A DNA stretch of 8,821 nucleotides from JBCCGE01 sp039029455 (GCA_039029455.1 JBCCGE010000117.1:1-8821), one strand, 5' to 3'; positions 1 to 6,993 are shown, counted from the first letter of the stretch. Numbers and translations are program-made. The notes: generated by a model from the sequence alone, not told the origin.

Positions 1-141
1 CAGGGTTACATCGATGCCAAGACGGCACATGTGCTCAGTAAGCGTCGATATTCGTTGCGAATGCATAAGTACCGGATGGGTATGGTTCAGGATGCAAGCT
101 TAAGGCCAATTCGCTGTTGTGTTAACCCGAATATTTTGTGA
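1..141 (+). CDS. Possible 3' end of an unrecognised upstream gene (partial)
   Basis: Frame 1 is open from the left edge to a TGA at 139-141, giving 46 codons. The peptide begins QGYIDAKTAHVLSKRR and is rich in basic residues. I do not recognise a family. The last six or so codons lie inside the repeat element that begins at about 122. If the frame is real, the element may have supplied the stop and replaced the native C-terminus. The other two forward frames close sooner (stops at about 37-39 and 101-103). An open stretch of this length at an edge can occur by chance, so this is only a tentative call. Confidence 0.22.
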   Translation, partial: QGYIDAKTAHVLSKRRYSLRMHKYRMGMVQDASLRPIRCCVNPNIL

Positions 142-318
142 AGGCCCGGATTTAAGGGGGTTGGCCAGGATGCAACGCTAAATTGAGTTCCTATAGAAGA
201 CTGCGATGTCCGGAAGGACAATCCGGACTTTTCCAAAACAGCTAAACAAGATACAGGCCCTTGATTTGACACTATGTGATTTCAGAATCGACCCGTCTTT
301 ATGAAATATTCGGGTTAA
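122..318. mobile_element. MITE-like element with terminal inverted repeats and TTAA flanks (left copy)
   Basis: A 189-bp core (126-314) begins with CCCGAATATTT and ends with its exact reverse complement AAATATTCGGG. The match continues imperfectly for about 12 more bases inward. TTAA lies immediately outside both ends (122-125 and 315-318), as expected for a 4-bp target duplication of YTAR type, although TTAA is itself palindromic. Inside is a 7-bp stem hairpin at 208-228 (GTCCGGA / TCCGGAC). No transposase is encoded. The reverse complement of 122-264 aligns with 7488-7655 at roughly three-quarters identity, so this is one of two inverted copies in the window. It is probably a non-autonomous insertion element or the shrunken end of an IS. 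I cannot name the parent family from sequence alone. Confidence 0.68.
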
Positions 319-372
319 GATTCCGTGCAGGAAATATTCACCGACGATGGCATTGCTGCGGATCTAAAAACC

Positions 373-1545
373 ATGCTGACAAAAACCCGATTTACACAAT
401 CACTTCACGCTGATATGCAGACGTGGCGTCACGATATTCACCAACACCCGGAGCTTGCTTTCGAGGAGACCCGCACCTCGGATCTGGTCGCGGAAAAGCT
501 TGAACAGTGGGGTATCGAGGTGCACCGAAATATCGGTCGCACGGGCCTGGTAGGTGTTTTGTCCAAAGGCTCCGGCAGTGGTCGCATTGGCATTCGCGCC
601 GACATGGACGCACTTCTGATTCACGAGATGAATACCTTCGACTACCGCTCCGTTCACGACGGCAAGATGCACGCCTGTGGTCACGATGGTCACACCGCGA
701 TGTTGCTGGGTGCCGCCCGGTTCCTCGCTGAGGAAGGAGAATTCGACGGCACCGTTGTATTTATTTTTCAGCCGGCGGAAGAGCATGGGGCGGGCGCAGT
801 ATCCATGATCAAGGACGGTCTTTTTGACCGTTTCCCCGTAGACAGTGTTTACGCCATCCACAATTTTCCCTCAATCGAAACCGGTAAATTTGCCGTTCGC
901 GAAGGCTCAATCATGGCTGCAGAAGATAATTTCGAGATTCTGATCAAAGGGGTCGGGCATCACGCGGCAATGCCTCATCTGGGTGTCGACCCTATTGTGA
1001 TCGCATCGCAGATTGTTACCGCGTCGCAGGCGATTGTTGCGCGATCCGTTAATCCTATGGAAAACGCGGTGATTTCCTATACCGAGTTCATTTCCGATGG
1101 CACGATTAACGTGGTGCCCAATCAGGTGCGGTTAAAAGGCGATGTGCGAACACTGACCACAGATATTCAGGATTTGATTGAGAAGCGACTGGGCGAAGTT
1201 GCAAACGGTATTTGTGCAGCCTATGGAGCCAGCTGTGAATATCAGTATCACCGAAACTTTGTGCCAACGATCAATACCGCCGATGAGGCTGAGATTGCAG
1301 CGAAGGTTGCATCGGGTGTGGTCGGGCCGGAAAACGTAATCGGGGACAGCAAGCCGGTGATGACGTCGGAAGACTTTGGCTACATGCTACTGGAACGGCC
1401 TGGAGCCTATATTCTTCTGGGAAATGGTGCTGAGGGAGTGGGCGGCTGCAGTCTGCACAATCCGAAATATGACTTTAACGATGAAATTCTTTCTATTGGC
1501 GCTGATTTCTGGGTTGAACTGGTCCAAAGTGAGTTAGCGTCCTGA
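373..1545 (+). CDS. M20D-family metal-dependent amidohydrolase (hippurate hydrolase / amidohydrolase-like)
   Basis: Cytoplasmic di-metal hydrolase that cleaves N-acyl amino acids or related amides. The exact substrate is not readable from sequence; hippurate, N-acetyl amino acids and indole-amino acid conjugates are known for the family. From ATG 373 the protein is 390 aa, the usual M20D length. Residues in this numbering: opening motif WRHDIHQHPE (18-27), RADMDA (75-80), metal-binding ACGHDGH with Cys102 and His104, catalytic/metal pair in PAEEHG (Glu136-Glu137), His163 in AIHN, the dimerisation-domain motif GVGHHAAMPH from residue 193, and the last metal ligand His362 in SLHNPKYDFND. All expected metal residues are present, so it should be active. 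There is no signal peptide. A GTG at 325 would add 16 residues but lies only 6 bp beyond the repeat end. ATG 373 fits family length better, though neither start has a strong Shine-Dalgarno. Nnr starts 14 bp downstream, suggesting co-transcription. Confidence 0.93.
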   Translation: MLTKTRFTQSLHADMQTWRHDIHQHPELAFEETRTSDLVAEKLEQWGIEVHRNIGRTGLVGVLSKGSGSGRIGIRADMDALLIHEMNTFDYRSVHDGKMHACGHDGHTAMLLGAARFLAEEGEFDGTVVFIFQPAEEHGAGAVSMIKDGLFDRFPVDSVYAIHNFPSIETGKFAVREGSIMAAEDNFEILIKGVGHHAAMPHLGVDPIVIASQIVTASQAIVARSVNPMENAVISYTEFISDGTINVVPNQVRLKGDVRTLTTDIQDLIEKRLGEVANGICAAYGASCEYQYHRNFVPTINTADEAEIAAKVASGVVGPENVIGDSKPVMTSEDFGYMLLERPGAYILLGNGAEGVGGCSLHNPKYDFNDEILSIGADFWVELVQSELAS

Positions 1546-1559
1546 GATTTTCAAAGGCT

Positions 1560-3038
1560 GTGAGCAGGTTTCGCAAATCGGTTTACACCGTTGACGCGAT
1601 CAGGGCCATTGATCGTCGTGCAATAGATGAGTGTGGCATAGACGGTTACGAATTAATGCAGCGCGCGGCAGCGTTCTCATTGCAGGCGATCAAAACCCGG
1701 TTTTCTGAGTTCAATCGACTGTTGATCGTATGTGGCAGCGGCAACAATGCCGGGGACGGCTATGTGCTCGCTCGCCTCGCCCGCTCCGATGAATGGCAGG
1801 TCAAAACTCTAGCAGTAACTGATCCAACACTACTCTCTGGTGATGCTGCGCGCGCTTACATCGATTGGGTGAGTAGCGCTGACACTGATTGTCTGACTAA
1901 CCAAATGGACGCAGAAGAATCCGCGGTTGTGGTCGACGCGATTTTTGGCAATGGACTCAATCGGCCCCTGGAAGGTAAACCACTTGAAGCTGTGAAGTGG
2001 ATCAACACATTGGCCGCGCCGGTGGTCTCTCTCGATATTCCAACCGGCCTGAATGGAGATTCGGGCGAAATTTTGGGTGACGCGGTCCGGGCAGAGCTAA
2101 CAACGACCTACGTCGGCCTCAAAGCTGGATTGTATTTGCAGGAAGGACCGGATCATTGCGGTGAAGTTGTGCTCGATGATCTTCAAATCTCAAAGCAGTG
2201 TTTTGAACAGGAAGCCCCGTTGCTAAGAAAAACAGACCCTTCAACCAGTCGATTGCCGGTACGAAAAAAACAAGCACATAAAGGTTCATGCGGACATGTT
2301 CTGATTGCAGGTGGAGCTCCCGGTATGCTTGGTGCGGTGCTTTTAGCCGGAAAATCTGCGCTGCGTGCAGGTGCGGGTAAAGTCACGGTTGCGACAGATC
2401 GTCAGCACGCCAGCATGATTGCTTTGCAATGCCCGGAGCTCATGGGGCGATCAGTTGAATCGGCAACGGACTTAACCCCATTGATTGAGGCCGCTGATGT
2501 TGTTGTGCTGGGTCCGGGGCTGGGTGCCAGTCAGTGGTCCCGGGCCCTGTTTTATGCTGTTGTTCGCTGTGCAAAAACCAAGGTGCTGGATGCGGATGCC
2601 CTGAATATTCTTGCAGAGTCCCCGATCCGACGCGACGACTGGGTGTTGACGCCTCATCCCGGAGAGGCTGCAACTCTGCTCAGCGTATCCAGCGGTGATA
2701 TTCAGCGCAACCGTCTTCAGGCGCACCGCGATCTGGTGAACCGTTACGGCGGGGTGGTGGTGCTGAAAGGCGCAGGAACCCTGTCTGGTGGTGCGGGTGA
2801 ACAGACATCCATTTGCGGATCAGGTAATCCCGGGATGGCAACCGCTGGAATGGGAGACGCGTTAACTGGGATTATTGCCGCGTTGATCGCGCAGGGTATG
2901 ACGACGGGTATTGCCGCCGAAACCGGCGTGGAAATTCACGCACAGGCAGGCGATCGGGCTGCCGAGAGTGGTGAGATCGGGTTGATGACTTCCGATTTGA
3001 TTGACGCTATTCGGAGCGTCATTGCGAAGGGGCGATAA
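1560..3038 (+). CDS. nnr: Bifunctional NAD(P)H-hydrate epimerase / ADP-dependent NAD(P)H-hydrate dehydratase
   Basis: Repairs NADH and NADPH damaged by hydration. The N-terminal YjeF_N domain interconverts R- and S-hydrates, and the C-terminal ribokinase-like domain dehydrates the S-form using ADP. It acts in the cytoplasm. The 492 aa are full fused length, as in E. coli YjeF. N-domain (about 1-220): VCGSGNNAGDGY (58-69), VVDAIFGNGL with Asp126, and SLDIPTGLNGDSG (157-169). C-domain (about 240-490): HKGSCGHVLIAGG (240-252), GPGLG (318-322), KVLDADALN (341-349), LTPHPGE (363-369), VLKGAGT (401-407) and NPGMATAGMGD (423-433), whose final Asp is the catalytic base. The GTG start has AAAGG at 1553-1557, closer than ideal. 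No other early start keeps the conserved N-terminus. It follows the amidohydrolase by 14 bp. The common gammaproteobacterial partner tsaE is not downstream. Confidence 0.96.
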   Translation: MSRFRKSVYTVDAIRAIDRRAIDECGIDGYELMQRAAAFSLQAIKTRFSEFNRLLIVCGSGNNAGDGYVLARLARSDEWQVKTLAVTDPTLLSGDAARAYIDWVSSADTDCLTNQMDAEESAVVVDAIFGNGLNRPLEGKPLEAVKWINTLAAPVVSLDIPTGLNGDSGEILGDAVRAELTTTYVGLKAGLYLQEGPDHCGEVVLDDLQISKQCFEQEAPLLRKTDPSTSRLPVRKKQAHKGSCGHVLIAGGAPGMLGAVLLAGKSALRAGAGKVTVATDRQHASMIALQCPELMGRSVESATDLTPLIEAADVVVLGPGLGASQWSRALFYAVVRCAKTKVLDADALNILAESPIRRDDWVLTPHPGEAATLLSVSSGDIQRNRLQAHRDLVNRYGGVVVLKGAGTLSGGAGEQTSICGSGNPGMATAGMGDALTGIIAALIAQGMTTGIAAETGVEIHAQAGDRAAESGEIGLMTSDLIDAIRSVIAKGR

Positions 3039-3067
3039 CGACGGCGGCAATCTGGTTGGGGTTTTCG

Positions 3068-3096
3068 TTGACTCTCTGAAGTCTTTTCGAGATTAC
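3068..3096 (+). promoter_or_regulatory. Weak sigma70-like promoter candidate ahead of the oxygenase gene
   Basis: In the 139-bp gap after nnr, TTGACT (3068-3073, 5 of 6 to consensus) is followed by a 17-bp spacer and GATTAC (3091-3096, 3 of 6). This would allow the oxygenase-flavoprotein pair to be transcribed separately from nnr. The region also holds an imperfect hairpin (GAAGT 3078-3082 with ACTTC 3095-3099) without a U-tract. The -10 is poor, so confidence is low. Confidence 0.25.
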
Positions 3097-3177
3097 TTCC
3101 CCTGCAGCTCGCAATTACGGTTTTACATGTGATGATGGATTTGAACATTCGACTGCACTACTCCCTGCAAATATGGC

Positions 3178-4050
3178 ATGCTGTCGCTTGTGGAAATTTC
3201 TGAAATCGTCAATCTTGATCGCTATCCGCTGCATCAATTGGATACCGATGCCGGAGAGTCACTTGTTCGTGACTGTCAGTCACGTCTGGACGAGACCGGG
3301 TCTTGTCTTTTGCCCGCGTTTCTCACTGCGAATGCAGTCGCTGCGGCCCGACATGATGCAGAAGAATCACTGGGTCGGGCGTTTCAGGTCAATCATGAAT
3401 TTGCATATGACGATGTGAACGACGATACGTTGGCGACGCCGCTGGAATCTTTGCCGCCCGATCATCCACGCCACTTTAAGTCGCTGACTCGAATCCGATT
3501 TCTGGCTCGCGACCTGATTGATGTCAACAATCCGGCGAAGCAACTGCACGGCTGGTCTGGAATGACCGATTTCCTGTCGAGGGTGATGCAACAGCCGACC
3601 TATCCATCCGCGTGTCCTCTGTCCAGCTGTATTTTAACCACGGCGGAAGAGGGGGAGCTGCAGGAATGGCACTTTGACGGTATCGACTATATCGTTACCA
3701 TCATGCTTGAAAAGGCTGCATCGGGTGGCGAATTTGAATACGTGCGCGGTCTGCGAAAGAGTGGTCAGGCCGACGACTTCGACGGCGTTTCATCGGTTTT
3801 TAAAGGTGAGCGCGACCGCGTGATCTCATTGCCTATTGAACCGGGAACGCTGACGCTGTTTAAGGGAAAATACAATCTTCACCGCGCCGCGCCAGTGGGA
3901 AAAGACAGTCGCCGTATCATGGCGATCCTGTCATTCGAGCGCGAACCGAACAAGACCGGTTCGGAAAACTACCTCCGATTGTTTTACGGCCGTTCGCTGA
4001 GTGACCTGCCGGAGGCTGAGCAAGTTGTTCGTTTCGCGGACATTGGCTGA
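3178..4050 (+). CDS. Fe(II)/2-oxoglutarate-dependent oxygenase (small-molecule hydroxylase type, BesD/HalD-like clan)
   Basis: Predicted non-heme iron oxygenase that couples 2-oxoglutarate decarboxylation to hydroxylation of a small substrate. 290 aa, with no signal peptide. The facial triad is visible: His165 and Asp167 in QEWHFDGIDY, and His235 in KYNLHRAAPV. Arg245/Arg246 in DSRRIMAIL is placed to bind 2-oxoglutarate. GGEFEYVRGLR (183-193) and LPIEPGTLTLFKG (218-230) form the typical core strands of this clan. The opening NLDRYPLHQLD followed by LLPAFL (44-49) also fits uncharacterised members, as I recall them. The clan includes the amino-acid halogenase BesD. Because the acidic iron ligand is kept (HxD, not HxG or HxA), this should be a hydroxylase rather than a halogenase. 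ATG 3178 is the only sensible start, as an in-frame TGA lies at 3142-3144; its Shine-Dalgarno is weak. The 3' end overlaps the next gene by about 26 bp, indicating translational coupling. Substrate unknown. Confidence 0.86.
   Translation: MLSLVEISEIVNLDRYPLHQLDTDAGESLVRDCQSRLDETGSCLLPAFLTANAVAAARHDAEESLGRAFQVNHEFAYDDVNDDTLATPLESLPPDHPRHFKSLTRIRFLARDLIDVNNPAKQLHGWSGMTDFLSRVMQQPTYPSACPLSSCILTTAEEGELQEWHFDGIDYIVTIMLEKAASGGEFEYVRGLRKSGQADDFDGVSSVFKGERDRVISLPIEPGTLTLFKGKYNLHRAAPVGKDSRRIMAILSFEREPNKTGSENYLRLFYGRSLSDLPEAEQVVRFADIG
4011..4015 (+). promoter_or_regulatory. Shine-Dalgarno GGAGG inside the oxygenase gene, sets start of the flavoprotein
   Basis: GGAGG is followed by a 9-nt spacer (CTGAGCAAG) and TTG at 4025, in frame with the flavoprotein. 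The upstream GTG 4001 and the downstream TTG 4043 (which abuts the oxygenase stop) have no comparable site. I therefore prefer TTG 4025. The site lies inside the oxygenase coding region, as expected for coupled translation. Confidence 0.5.
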
Positions 4051-5440
4051 ACGTTCCGCCCTGCACGCTTTGTTCGGCGATATCGAGTGTCGGGATAGCG
4101 CAGACTTCTCCGATCTCGATCCGGGTTTTCATCCAGATAATCTCGATGCGGACCTGATGGTTCTGCCGGCAAACACGACTGAAGTCCGCGAAGTGCTGCG
4201 GACCTGTAATGATTGCCGGGTGTCGGTTGTCACACAAGGCGGGCGAACGGGTTTGTCGGGCGCGGCAGTCTCGCAAAGCGGTCAGATTATTCTGGATACG
4301 CGGCGTATGAATAGGATCCTGCAAATCGATGCTCTGAGCGCTACCGCCGTTGTTGAATGCGGGGTCACTCTTGAGCAGCTGGAAAAGGAAGCGAACCGAT
4401 ATGGGTTGTCCTGCGGTATCGATTTGGCGGCGAGAGGTACGGCCACTATAGGCGGTATGGTGGCAACCAATGCAGGCGGTATCGAAGCGTTCAGGAACGG
4501 AATAATGCGCAACCGCATTTTCGGTCTCGAATCGGTTTTGGCCAACGGAGATGTATTCAGCGACCTGAAGCAGGTCAGCAAAGCCAATGAAGGCTACGAC
4601 CTTAAACAGCTGTTCGTTGGTGCCGAAGGTACTTTGGGTGTCGTGACTCAGGTGGCAATTTCGCTCGTACCTCGTGTTGAAGAAGCAGCATCGGTGCTGG
4701 TCAGCTCGGACACCTGCGATCAGGCTGTCGCCTTATTCCGAACTCTGCGGAAACACCCGTCGCTGAATTTGGTATCGGCGGAAATCATGTGGCCCGAATA
4801 CGCGCGTCTGGTGGCTAAGGAAACGGGGTGCAGCAACGTGCTCAGCTTCGAGGACTCCGATGATGTGGTTTTCGTGTTGATCGAAATTAGTCTTGCCGAT
4901 CAATCAACTTCTGAAGCGATCGAGGCGTTTTTGTTCGAACAACTTGAATCGGGACTAATTCGAAATGCGGTGCAGGCGAAAAACAGGTCCGAGCGCAATG
5001 CCATGTGGCAGATCCGGGAGGACAGCTTCGTCGTTGACCGAGCCTACCCCAATGGTATGTGGTTCGATATGTCGGTGCCGCTTGCGCATATGACGGAGTA
5101 CTCCACCATGTTGCGGTCAAAAATTCCCCGGCTCGCAGACGGGTTGCAGTGTTTTTTGTTTGCCCACCTGGGCGACGGAAATTTTCATGCCACGATTTCA
5201 AGCGGTAATGAGCTGTCCGGTCTGGAAGATAAAATCAAGTCGGTAGTCTACGATCAGCTTGATGGTCTCGGCGGCTCATTTTCTGCCGAGCACGGAATTG
5301 GTATCGACAAGATCGATGCGCTGCATCGATATGTTCCCGACATCAACTTACAGATGATGCATCAGATTAAATCTCTGTTTGATCCCAACGGAATTCTGAA
5401 TCCGGGCAAGGTATTAAAGCGTCAATCAAAGATGCCCTAG
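4025..5440 (+). CDS. FAD-linked D-2-hydroxyacid dehydrogenase / glycolate oxidase GlcD-type oxidoreductase
   Basis: Flavoprotein of the VAO/PCMH fold that oxidises a D-2-hydroxy acid to the 2-oxo acid and passes electrons to a carrier. Known relatives act on D-lactate, glycolate and D-2-hydroxyglutarate. From TTG 4025 it is 471 aa. Residues in this numbering: FAD pyrophosphate loop VVTQGGRTGLSGAAVS (68-83), the second FAD-contact region ARGTATIGGMVATNAGG (136-152), and GAEGTLGVVTQ (199-209). The C-terminal FAD-oxidase_C domain has HLGDGNFH (381-388) and SAEHGIG (420-426), whose His and Glu residues bind a divalent metal in this family. It ends with DPNGILNPGKVL, the usual terminus. It is complete and single-domain, with no Fe-S extension. 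No glcE or glcF is adjacent, so it is probably a stand-alone enzyme. It overlaps the oxygenase gene. The start could instead be GTG 4001 or TTG 4043. Substrate not assignable. Confidence 0.92.
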   Translation: MFVSRTLAERSALHALFGDIECRDSADFSDLDPGFHPDNLDADLMVLPANTTEVREVLRTCNDCRVSVVTQGGRTGLSGAAVSQSGQIILDTRRMNRILQIDALSATAVVECGVTLEQLEKEANRYGLSCGIDLAARGTATIGGMVATNAGGIEAFRNGIMRNRIFGLESVLANGDVFSDLKQVSKANEGYDLKQLFVGAEGTLGVVTQVAISLVPRVEEAASVLVSSDTCDQAVALFRTLRKHPSLNLVSAEIMWPEYARLVAKETGCSNVLSFEDSDDVVFVLIEISLADQSTSEAIEAFLFEQLESGLIRNAVQAKNRSERNAMWQIREDSFVVDRAYPNGMWFDMSVPLAHMTEYSTMLRSKIPRLADGLQCFLFAHLGDGNFHATISSGNELSGLEDKIKSVVYDQLDGLGGSFSAEHGIGIDKIDALHRYVPDINLQMMHQIKSLFDPNGILNPGKVLKRQSKMP

Positions 5441-6051
5441 AGAAATCGCCGCACCAGAAGTATTCCAATGGCCACGCATGGGCCGACGCCGAATGCGAAC
5501 ATCAATGTGCCAACACCCACCGCACCACCGAGGTACCAGCCGCTCGCGACCGCGGCCACTTCGATTGCGATTCGAACCCAGGCAATCGGAATATCGGTGA
5601 CCCGCTGAAGTCCTGTCATCAACCCATCCCTTGGCCCCGGTCCCAAATTTGCCGCCAGGTAGATTCCCGACGATAACCCGACGATGAACACGCCAACAGC
5701 CGCCTGTACAAGCTGCCAGGCCAACTGATCCGGGTGGGGCAGGTACGGCAACGAAAAGTCGATCATGAAGGCGATTATCAGAGCGTTGAGTATGGTCCCC
5801 ATTCCGGGCTTCTGGCGGAGTGGAATCCACAACGCCAGGATCGCGAAACTGATGATCATGGTCGAAAAGCCGATGCTCCAGCCAGTTTTCCCCGATATTC
5901 CATCCGCCAGCACGGTCCAGGGGCTGACTCCGGCACCGCTTGCAATGAGTATTGCTTCGCCGAGGCCGAACAGCGCCAGCCCGAAGTTCAGATAGAAAAA
6001 TGTAAGAAACCTGGGTCGCAGATTGTATGGTGAAGGCGAACTCCACGACAT
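5437..6051 (-). CDS. YczE-like integral membrane protein
   Basis: Polytopic inner-membrane protein of the YczE (COG2364-like) group. Function is uncharacterised; relatives are sometimes linked to export or peptide production. From ATG 6051 it is 204 aa. Five or six hydrophobic segments are visible: a first around FYLNFGLALFGLGEAILIA, one at GFSTMIISFAILALWIPL, one at ILNALIIAFMIDF, one at LVQAAVGVFIVGLSSGIYL, and a final long region from AWVRIAIEVAAVA to the C-terminus. Two group signatures occur: GAGVSPWTVL after helix 1, and NLGPGPRDGLMTG after helix 4. ATG 6051 has AGGTG six bases upstream on the coding strand. ATG 6087 would add 12 residues but lacks a good ribosome site. The TAG stop is the CTAG shared with the convergent flavoprotein gene. 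It is divergent from the amidotransferase gene. Confidence 0.85.
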   Translation of the reverse strand: MSWSSPSPYNLRPRFLTFFYLNFGLALFGLGEAILIASGAGVSPWTVLADGISGKTGWSIGFSTMIISFAILALWIPLRQKPGMGTILNALIIAFMIDFSLPYLPHPDQLAWQLVQAAVGVFIVGLSSGIYLAANLGPGPRDGLMTGLQRVTDIPIAWVRIAIEVAAVASGWYLGGAVGVGTLMFAFGVGPCVAIGILLVRRFL

Positions 6052-6125
6052 TTGCGGCACCTGCTTAACTTTGAAAATTTGCCGCATCGGAATCTGTCTG
6101 GTATCTGGGAGATCGGCGATGTTAA

Positions 6126-6144
6126 CACCGGCGAGTACTCGGTG
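6126..6144. promoter_or_regulatory. Palindrome in the divergent intergenic region (possible operator)
   Basis: The 151-bp gap between two divergent genes contains the perfect 10-bp palindrome CGAGTACTCG (6132-6141). It is nested within a second dyad, CACCG (6126-6130) and CGGTG (6140-6144). The position suits a regulator that could act on both genes. A weak -10-like TACACT lies at 6170-6175, upstream of the amidotransferase start. No regulator gene is adjacent, and binding is inferred from symmetry only. Confidence 0.3.
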
Positions 6145-6202
6145 CCGACCGGCTGGTGATTAAAGCGTGTACACTGGCGCGCAGTGAAATCTTTAAAGTA
6201 AA

Positions 6203-6925
6203 GTGATACGAACAATTCTGGTGTTCAAACATATGCCGAGCCAGAACCCGGGTGTATTTCGCGAGTTCGCCGTTCGTCGGGATGTGGTCTTTCAAGAGAT
6301 TGATCTGCACGCGGGTGACGAGGTTCCGGATCTGGATCGGTTTGATGCGTTGTGGGTGATGGGTGGATCAATGCAGGTGTGGGAAGAATATCTCTACCCC
6401 TGGCTGGTTCGAGAAAAACAGATCATTCGAGAAGTGATTCGCAACGACGTCATGCCATTTTTAGGAGTGTGTCTGGGGCACCAGTTGGCAGCCGACGCTC
6501 TCGGTGGTCAAACGGCACTTGCAGAGCATGCTGAGATCGGGATCTTTCCCGTTGAACCATCGGTACTCGGCCGGCTACATCCGCTGATGCAGGGACTCGA
6601 ACTCGCGCATGGCTGGACGAACGTGCACACTGCGGAGGTCACGGTGCTTCCCGACGGAGCGGCAGTCCTTGCCAGTAGTGAGCTCTGCAAAAACAATATA
6701 CTGCAGCTGGGGCCGCGAGCGTATTCCTGTCAGTTTCACCCGGAGGTATGTGAGCATACGATGTCGGGCTGGATGGAAATCCCGGGGATACCTGAGTTTT
6801 TACAACAGAATCTTGGCAGTGATTCCACTAAGAAATTTGCTGATGACGTGCAGCGCAAATTGCCGGAGCTGAACAAAAACTCTGAACGCCTCTTTGATAA
6901 CTGGCTGGATCTGGTGTTTGATTAA
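6203..6925 (+). CDS. Class I glutamine amidotransferase-like protein (GMP synthase-type GATase1)
   Basis: Stand-alone triad amidotransferase or related gamma-glutamyl hydrolase fold, cytoplasmic, 240 aa. The nucleophile Cys90 lies in the elbow GVCLGHQLAADALGG (88-102). His179 and Glu181 in CQFHPEV (176-182) complete the catalytic triad. The oxyanion-loop glycines are in VMGGSMQVWEE (52-62). Length and layout match GuaA-like stand-alone proteins (COG0518 type), which lack a synthetase domain. Some relatives hydrolyse gamma-glutamyl bonds (for example PuuD or GGP types), while others have no known partner. The start GTG 6203 gives the family-typical opening IRTILVFKHMPSQNPG, but no clear Shine-Dalgarno precedes it. 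It appears monocistronic: divergent from the YczE-like gene and separated from the next gene by 98 bp that contain a promoter. True substrate unknown. Confidence 0.9.
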   Translation: MIRTILVFKHMPSQNPGVFREFAVRRDVVFQEIDLHAGDEVPDLDRFDALWVMGGSMQVWEEYLYPWLVREKQIIREVIRNDVMPFLGVCLGHQLAADALGGQTALAEHAEIGIFPVEPSVLGRLHPLMQGLELAHGWTNVHTAEVTVLPDGAAVLASSELCKNNILQLGPRAYSCQFHPEVCEHTMSGWMEIPGIPEFLQQNLGSDSTKKFADDVQRKLPELNKNSERLFDNWLDLVFD

Positions 6926-6963
6926 GAGCGGGCGTCCGTCAACTCTGTAACCATGAGGTTTTT

Positions 6964-6993
6964 CTTACAGCCCGACGTTTAAAACTCTATAAT
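6964..6993 (+). promoter_or_regulatory. Sigma70-like promoter for the cupin-like gene
   Basis: A perfect TATAAT lies at 6988-6993. CTTACA at 6964-6969 (4 of 6 to TTGACA) lies 18 bp upstream. Transcription would start near 7000, leaving a leader of about 24 nt with GAAAG (7012-7016) as ribosome site before GTG 7024. This makes the small gene an independent unit. Confidence 0.5.

Noticed and set aside
208..228. Hairpin with 7-bp stem as a terminator
   Set aside because: No U-tract follows on either strand beyond a short TTTT, and it lies inside the repeat element, where it is better seen as element structure.
87..272. 61-codon minus-strand reading frame
   Set aside because: It lies wholly over the left repeat, and the related frame in the other copy has a different start and end. 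It is better explained as translation of the repeat.
266..303. TTGACA at 266-271 as a promoter for the amidohydrolase
   Set aside because: No acceptable -10 at 16-18 bp spacing. The nearest candidates are 11-13 or 26 bp away.
400..861. 153-codon minus-strand frame inside the amidohydrolase gene
   Set aside because: The opposite strand encodes a fully motif-supported M20D enzyme; this is antisense shadow.
5426..6046. 206-codon minus-strand frame over the YczE-like gene
   Set aside because: Arg/Gly-rich, non-hydrophobic shadow. The frame giving transmembrane helices and the GPGPRDG motif is the real gene.
6949..6966. AACC-ATGA-GGTT stem followed by a T-rich run as a terminator after the amidotransferase
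   Set aside because: The stem is only 4 bp, too weak for a confident intrinsic terminator, and it overlaps the -35 of the next gene.
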